The position numbers and the translations under genes were made by a program. Shown one piece after another: positions 10,793 to 64,000 of a DNA stretch of 64,000 nt (position 1 is the stretch's first letter; each line of letters opens with the position of its first letter). The notes under the pieces are model-generated. The model ran no database searches. It had not been told where the DNA came from and saw nothing but the letters and a program-made list of their open reading frames with translations. The DNA is taken from contig VXCM01002077.1 in the NCBI GenBank assembly GCA_014773175.1, positions 1 through 64,000 of the forward strand, given 5' to 3'. This DNA comes from Lucifuga dentata (lineage: Eukaryota; Chordata; Actinopteri; Ophidiiformes; Bythitidae).

Positions 10793-11529
10793 AGCAAAAA
10801 AACTACTGCTGAGTTCAACAGTTAAATAAAAACTTTAAAATACGACGAGAAACACTTTACAGCGTCGTTTAATTGCAGCAGCGCAGCATGATGACGTCTA
10901 AAATACGCGACAGCATTTCCCAACAACAAAAACAGGAAATAACATTATATGGAGCAAATCCACGAAAAAGTTATAAAGGGTGGCAGCTAATTAATATATT
11001 TAAGTAAAATTAGAGCGTAAAATTAAAGGCTATTTATCATCACATAGCCATTTGTTCACGTTTTCATGGTTTTCCCTTTGTCACCTGACTTATTTAGAGG
11101 CGCTGCTGCTGTGACTAACATTCTTAATATGACCATGTGTGTGTACGGTGAAGAGAAAATTGAAGAAACAATGATACACTTCTGAAATAAAAATCTAATA
11201 AGAAGCTGTTAATGGAACGTTTATTTAAAAAAAAAAAAAAGTTGGGAGAATCAAGAAGGCATGTAAGGAAATTCAGATGTCATTTGCAATCCAACTCAAG
11301 ACTGTTAAACAACAAGAGGTACACACAACCATTTACACAAGCTGTACAAATATGTTTCCAGCAACATCTGCTAATTAAATTCAAAATAACTTAAATAAGT
11401 TTCTATTTAAAAGTGCAAATCCTTACAGGTGGGATGTCAGAGTGAGACCATGGCAACAGAAAGGTTCATTGGCTGTCACAGCTAACTGTAAGGCATCGCA
11501 AACAGGTTCGATTAGAACTTTAACTGTCT
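10793..11529. other. idua-tnks intergenic, left part
   Basis: This is AT-rich sequence with no exon that I can support. It must hold the idua 5' UTR and promoter and possibly the end of the tnks 3' UTR; an AATAAA on the minus strand near 11220-11225 is one candidate for the latter. Confidence 0.4.
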
Positions 11530-12088
11530 TAAAGAATGAAACTGGCAATTTTGCATGTTTCCTGCATACATGTTACGTTATTAACAGCCATTTCCCAAAA
11601 CATACTGCTGGAGCAATAAATTTTAGAATTGTTTTTCCTACCTTCTAGAATTACCATTGGTTCAGTTAATTCCAGTACGCATAAAAATCAACTTGTAGAT
11701 TTAAAATGTGCTGAGAGAAATAATTAAGTAAACAGTGAACAACACACTGTTATTATTTTTTAAACTTATTTAATTTAACCGATCCAACCCAGATCTACAT
11801 GGAAGAAAAAATATGTCTCCGCCAGGAAATATAGTCCCAGGACAAGACGGCTGTTACCAAGAAATTAAAATGACCATGTCTTCTACAATCATGCGTGTTA
11901 GCGGGAGAAACCTTGAATTTGAATGTGTTTGTATCACCTGAACGTTTGATTTTGAAAGATTAAGGAATTTGAAAAAAATAACAAAAACTAAAACATGGTT
12001 TTATGTTTTAGAAAATGGTTGTCAGTAACGTGAAATGTATGGTATTTATTAGGCTTAAACATGCAAAATCACCAGTATGGTCCTTTAA
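11530..12088. mobile_element. AGGACC MITE, older, intergenic
   Basis: The left end is decayed and the right end is GTATGGTCCTTTAA. It lies between idua and tnks, possibly within the tnks 3' UTR. Confidence 0.78.
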
Positions 12089-12407
12089 GCACAGTGTACA
12101 AAGTTCACCTCTCATGATGCCTCACACATCTTCTCTCGTCCATATTAACAAAGTCCAAGTTTGTGTGTAAACTTGTGGGATTTAACAGAGAGCGTTTCCT
12201 CCATCAGCTCATTAAAATCACTACCATCATCGTGTCGACAGGAAACGCTGAACCAACGCTCAGAAAGTCAGAATTACACGTAACAACACACTCCATCAGC
12301 CGTTAGGTAGCGTTTTCATTAAAACTCACAGGTAGCAAAGCTCTTCTGTACAGGACAAACCCAGACACGGTAGTAGTAGCTGGAGTAGTACACAGGCTTC
12401 AGGCTTT

Positions 12408-12436
12408 GGTTGTGTGTGTGTGTGTGTGTGTGTGTG
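12408..12436. repeat. (TG)n microsatellite
   Basis: A TG dinucleotide run downstream of the tnks stop. Confidence 0.9.
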
Positions 12437-12735
12437 CATGCATGAGTGTGACGCATTAACCACTGGTGACGTGTTAAAACAGTTGATACTTCATAGTTTC
12501 TGCAAGTGTCCTCCTGATTGGTGAGGAGGGAGGGGATATTCAACAAACTGACCCACGCTACTGGTCATACATGCGTCAGTATCAACATGCTGCTGATGCA
12601 AAAAAAAACAAAAACATGGAAACCGCATCTTTACCACGAAAAGATTATTATACAGCATATCTGCTCACAGATTCTACCGGAGAGAAGAGAAGAAGTTGTA
12701 AAAGAAATGTGTTTTGATGTGTTTTAGTGGCGTGA

Positions 12736-45005
<32,270 letters not shown>

Positions 45006-45126
45006 TACCGCAGCTCTCAGGCAACAATACAAGCTGCTCCGTTTCCGGTGAAAGTGGTCGTGTTTCCTGTCGTCAGCTGTGGAAAACATTTCATCCTCAC
45101 CAAGAACGAACTCTCCCACTTCAGCT
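45006..45126 (-). promoter_or_regulatory. tnks 5' leader / proximal promoter region
   Basis: About 120 bp separate the tnks ATG from a LINE reverse-transcriptase fragment. The segment has no in-frame stop and contains an upstream in-frame ATG at 45119. No TATA box is visible. The transcription start cannot be placed. Confidence 0.35.
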
Positions 45127-45388
45127 GGAAATTAAGAAGTCCATGGTAAACGAAGAGGGAGCAGTTGTTGTCTTTCTGGATATTGAGAAGGCATGTTATG
45201 GAAGCAAGGGCTGATAATAAAATTCTACAATTTAGGAATAAAAAGGTGTGTGATTAGTTGGATTCAGGAGTTCTTTGGAAAACAGGATAATACAGGTTTA
45301 AGACTGGAGAAGTGTTTTCAGAGCACACCACAGGGCAACGTAATCAGACCGGTGCTGTCCAGTATTATAAATGTCATTTTTCAAGACA
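45127..45388 (+). mobile_element. LINE reverse-transcriptase fragment abutting tnks start
   Basis: The plus strand encodes VVVFLDIEKACYGSKG, then in another frame KQGLIIKFYNLGIKRCVISW and TPQGNVIRPVLSS. These match RT motifs FLDIEKAYD and TPQGSVISPVLF of Jockey/CR1/I-type LINEs, with frameshifts. It is oriented head-to-head with tnks. Confidence 0.75.
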
Positions 45389-45668
45389 TTAGACCATACC
45401 ACCCATTTAGCATGTTTGAGCCTAATATATTCTATTTTCATACATGTTACGTTACTGACAATCATTTCCCAAAGCATACTACTGGTNGCCTAATATATTC
45501 TATTTTCATACATGTTACGTTACTGACAATCATTTCCCAAAGCATACTACTGGTGAATTAAAAATGTTTGTCCTACCTTCCAGACCTCCATTTTCAGTTC
45601 ATTCTGGTACGCTATTAAAATCAACTTGATATTTGAAATGTTCTTGGAATAGATAATCCATCAACAAA
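45389..45668. mobile_element. AGGACC MITE, young, truncated
   Basis: Starts TTAGACCATACCACCC; a block is doubled around the N at 45487. It stops in the GATAATCCATCA block and lies upstream of tnks. Confidence 0.8.
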
Positions 45669-45775
45669 TAGTGGAGTGTTTTAGCTTAAACCTACTGCTA
45701 ACATTAGCAAGTGTTTTACTTTAAACCTGCTGCTAATATTAGCTAATGGAACGTTTTAGCTTTAAAGCTGCTGCT

Positions 45776-46088
45776 AATCGTGCATGTTTGAGCCTAATAT
45801 ATTCAATTTTCATACAGGCAACATTACTGACAATCATTTTCCAAAGCATACTACTGAAACGGTGAATTAAAAATGTTTGTCCTACCTTCCAGACCTCCAC
45901 TGGTTTCAGTTCATTCTCTATTAAAATCAACTTGTTGATACTGTAAACGTTCTTGGGATAGGTAATCCATCATCACCAACAAGACGTGTATTCAGGTTTT
46001 TTTAGAAGTTATGTAATTTTAGTGTTTAAGCTCAATAAAAAGCGTGGAGTGAATGTATGCCTCCACCGGGGAATATAGTCCCAAAAGC
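45776..46088. mobile_element. AGGACC MITE, young, truncated both ends
   Basis: It runs from GTGCATGTTTGAGCC to GGGGAATATAGTCCCAAAAG. It is separated from the previous copy by a short repeat of GCTGCTAA motifs. Confidence 0.8.
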
Positions 46089-47118
46089 GATGAAAAGACT
46101 TTATCTCAGCGTTACTCCAGTACAAATCTTAAAGGTCCACAAAGAAAATTTTCAATAAGACAGATCTGTTTATTAAGGTCAGTCAAGCCAGGGTCGGATT
46201 TATACGTTGGCGGGGGGGGAATCCTGCCTGTCCCGATGGCCAGTCCGACCCCGAGTCAACCTAACGGCTAACGAAACTAGCTGTGCTGTCAACTCTCAGT
46301 GAGCCCAATGCCATGTCAAGTTCAATCCATCATGTCATGGAGATGACGTGATTGGACCAAACCAAAGCAGAGTGGACATTGACACAGACAGCAGACATTC
46401 AGAGCGCTGCTTACAGCAGAGAATTACGACTCGCTGCGTCACAGCGACATCTCACAGATAATACACAATACATGTGAAAAGTAGAATTTGCTCAGGGTCC
46501 AGAGACAGTTGTGGTTTGGTCTGGATCTGGACCAGAGTCCAGACTTTGAGGATGACTACTTTATCTTCAGTTATTTATCAGTTACTGTTACTGCTGCTAA
46601 AGGTGGAACAACCAGGTATTAATTCAGGGGGTAATTATTAAGTCCACAAGACATGTAGACTTGCTGGGAAAACTCTCCATCATCCAAAAAGCTTGTCCAC
46701 TCTTTCAACCTCAGACCCATTGCTCCCCGTGTTTGATGCTGGTCAGTCAGCTGGAGAGTTCTTTGAAGGACCTTAGCACAGATTTTCTCAGGGGGGCTGA
46801 ACAAGTGTGATCTGCTGGTATCTGGAACTTACTGTCCAACCCCTCTTTTAAAAATACTAACATCATTTCTGTCTCTCACCTCCATTTGGTGCTGAGAAGG
46901 CACATCAGCCAACGATTTAAGGTAAAACTAGCTCAAACTAAACTGTTTTTTTCAAGGTAATATCAGTATTATTTATAATGGTGCAGGTGCAGCATTTTTC
47001 ACAAACATATTTGTATTTTTTAATATTTATAACTTTGAATTTTGGCCCAGGTTCAATAATGTGGAGCATCTTTGTGAGCGAACACCAACACTCGTGTTTG
47101 TTTTAAACATGAACATGT
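46089..47118. other. tnks-piwil2 intergenic segment
   Basis: No gene is supported. It includes a CAGGGTCGGATT...CCAGTCCGACCC repeat-like piece (46190-46255), with a related piece near 18448. Confidence 0.45.
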
Positions 47119-47124
47119 TTTATT
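47119..47124 (-). terminator. candidate piwil2 poly(A) signal
   Basis: AATAAA on the minus strand lies about 215 nt downstream of the piwil2 stop. It is the first such hexamer after the stop and would give a short 3' UTR. Confidence 0.45.
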
Positions 47125-47338
47125 TCCGACAACAGAAATTTTTTAAAACAAGAAAAAAAAAAAAAAANAAAAAAAAAAAAAAGATCTACAACAAAACAAC
47201 AAAAAAATAGATCTACAGTCAAATCTGAGCTAATCTAATCTGGGCTTAAATCCAGGTGATGTGAGTGTAGATCGATTTTTTTCATCTTACATTTTTGCCT
47301 GCATTACGGAACTTAAAGGTGCATGTAACCTGAGCGGC

Positions 47339-62867
<15,529 letters not shown>

Positions 62868-63268
62868 CTGCAACCAATCAAACGTTGCCATTAACACAAA
62901 TATCACACGTTTGTCCAGGAGGGAGAAAACAGAAAAATAAGAAGCTGTTTGAAAGTACAGTGATGTGCAGACGATACCGAAGCTTGTTTCAGTCTAGTGA
63001 AGCGCTTTGTTTCCATACAGCGTACCAGAGCGTGTCACATGACAAATATCATGATTGATGACGTCCGAAGCTTCGAACGTCACCAAAGCACCGGGAAAGG
63101 TTTAAATGTAGAGCTGACACGGCTAAAAATAAAATCTCACTGTTTTCACACCTATGGATGATTCTCGACTTTAACCTCAATTTTTCTTGTTTTTCAATAA
63201 AAATGAGCTTAAAAAAATACATAATTTAAATAATTATTTTATTAAAATAAACACAAATAATGATACTT
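62868..63268. other. piwil2 upstream intron, unassigned
   Basis: No coding exon was found. It contains a near-palindrome TGACGTCCGAAGCTTCGAAC at 63058-63077 that could hold a CRE-like half site; function unknown. Confidence 0.35.
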
Positions 63269-63270
63269 TT

Positions 63271-63814
63271 AAAGGACCATACCAACTATTTTCATAGATG
63301 TTATTGACAATTTTCCAAAGCATACTACTGGAACGGTGAATTAAAAATGTTTTTCCTACCTTCCAGACCTCCATTGGTTTCAGTTCATTCTCTATTAAAA
63401 TCAACTTGTTGATACTGTAAACGTTCTTGGGATAGGTAATCCATCATCACCAACAAGACGTGTATTCAGGTTTTTTTAGAAGTTATGTAATTTTAGTGTT
63501 TAAGCTCAATAAAAAGCGTGGAGTGAATGTATGCCTCCACCGGGGAATATAGTCCCAAAAGAAGACCTGCGTTTATGGAAAAATTTAAAGGACCGTGACT
63601 TCATAAGGCTGTGTAACTATTAGCAGGAGAAACATGGATTTTTAAGGTGGGTGTATCACTTGAATATTTGATTTTGAAAGATTAAGAGATTTAGCAAAAT
63701 ATCAGGAAAGCTGAAATACGGTTTTATCCTTTGGGAAATGATTGTCAGTTACATAACATGTATGAAAATTGAATATATTAGGCTCAAACATGCTAAATGG
63801 GTGGTGTGGTCCTT
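63271..63814. mobile_element. AGGACC MITE, young copy with shortened left arm
   Basis: TTAAAGGACCATACCAAC to GGTGTGGTCCTT. The left arm lacks about 35 bp; the rest is nearly identical to 24236-24822. Confidence 0.9.
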
Positions 63815-64000
63815 CATGGTCCATGAATAAGGCCAGAGTGGATAGAAGCCCGGTAACACCAGAGAAAAGTCTTCAGTCATCAGAACAGGTGTATACTCAT
63901 TATTTTATTTTAGCATACACAAAAACAGAATATATAGGCTGCATTTATTGCAGCACTTGTATAAGTTGACATGAATAAAGGAACGCGATGTAGCTTCTTC

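Overview
The window is vertebrate nuclear DNA, most likely from a teleost fish. Genes are split into many short exons with GT-AG introns, and the introns are full of MITEs, hAT-type elements, LINE fragments, microsatellites and minisatellites. The protein products recognised are animal-specific. I cannot name the species. There is no sign of a prokaryotic genome, an operon or a CRISPR array.

All three protein-coding genes lie on the minus strand. (1) About 86-10726 is idua, lysosomal alpha-L-iduronidase (glycoside hydrolase family 39): 13 exons, with the final exon to the left of the window. (2) 12736-45005 is a tankyrase, closest to tnks/TNKS1: 27 exons, complete from ATG to stop except for about 27 nt lost in an assembly gap. 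It encodes a Ser/Pro-rich N-terminus, five ankyrin clusters, a SAM domain and a PARP catalytic domain. (3) 47339-62867 is piwil2 (zili-like), a PIWI-clade Argonaute: 20 exons down to the stop, with the N-terminal exon or exons to the right of the window. Exon phases chain correctly through all three models once assembly artefacts are removed. The three proteins are not expected to share a pathway. TNKS and PIWIL2 are both on human 8p, so their adjacency may be old synteny; IDUA is on human 4p.

The space between exons is dominated by one MITE family, called here the AGGACC family. It is about 500-590 bp long, has arms of about 90 bp, and ends in TTAA-AGGACCATACC / GGTATGGTCCT-TTAA. I count about 25 full or partial copies. 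Some are nearly identical to each other, which implies recent activity; others are diverged. hAT-type insertions with visible 8-bp target duplications lie in tnks introns, and other MITE families, LINE reverse-transcriptase fragments and simple repeats fill most of the rest.

The assembly has 24 single-N joins, nearly all flanked by the same sequence on both sides or by poly-A/T. These are unmerged contig overlaps. They create false duplications in idua exon 6 and tnks exon 1 and remove part of tnks exon 15. I did not find an undescribed gene system. The most notable items are the MITE family with its TTAA preference and two activity waves, an 18-bp minisatellite carrying a CACCTG E-box in almost every unit, a GC-AG intron in piwil2, a duplicated splice donor in idua, and a LINE fragment abutting the tnks start.
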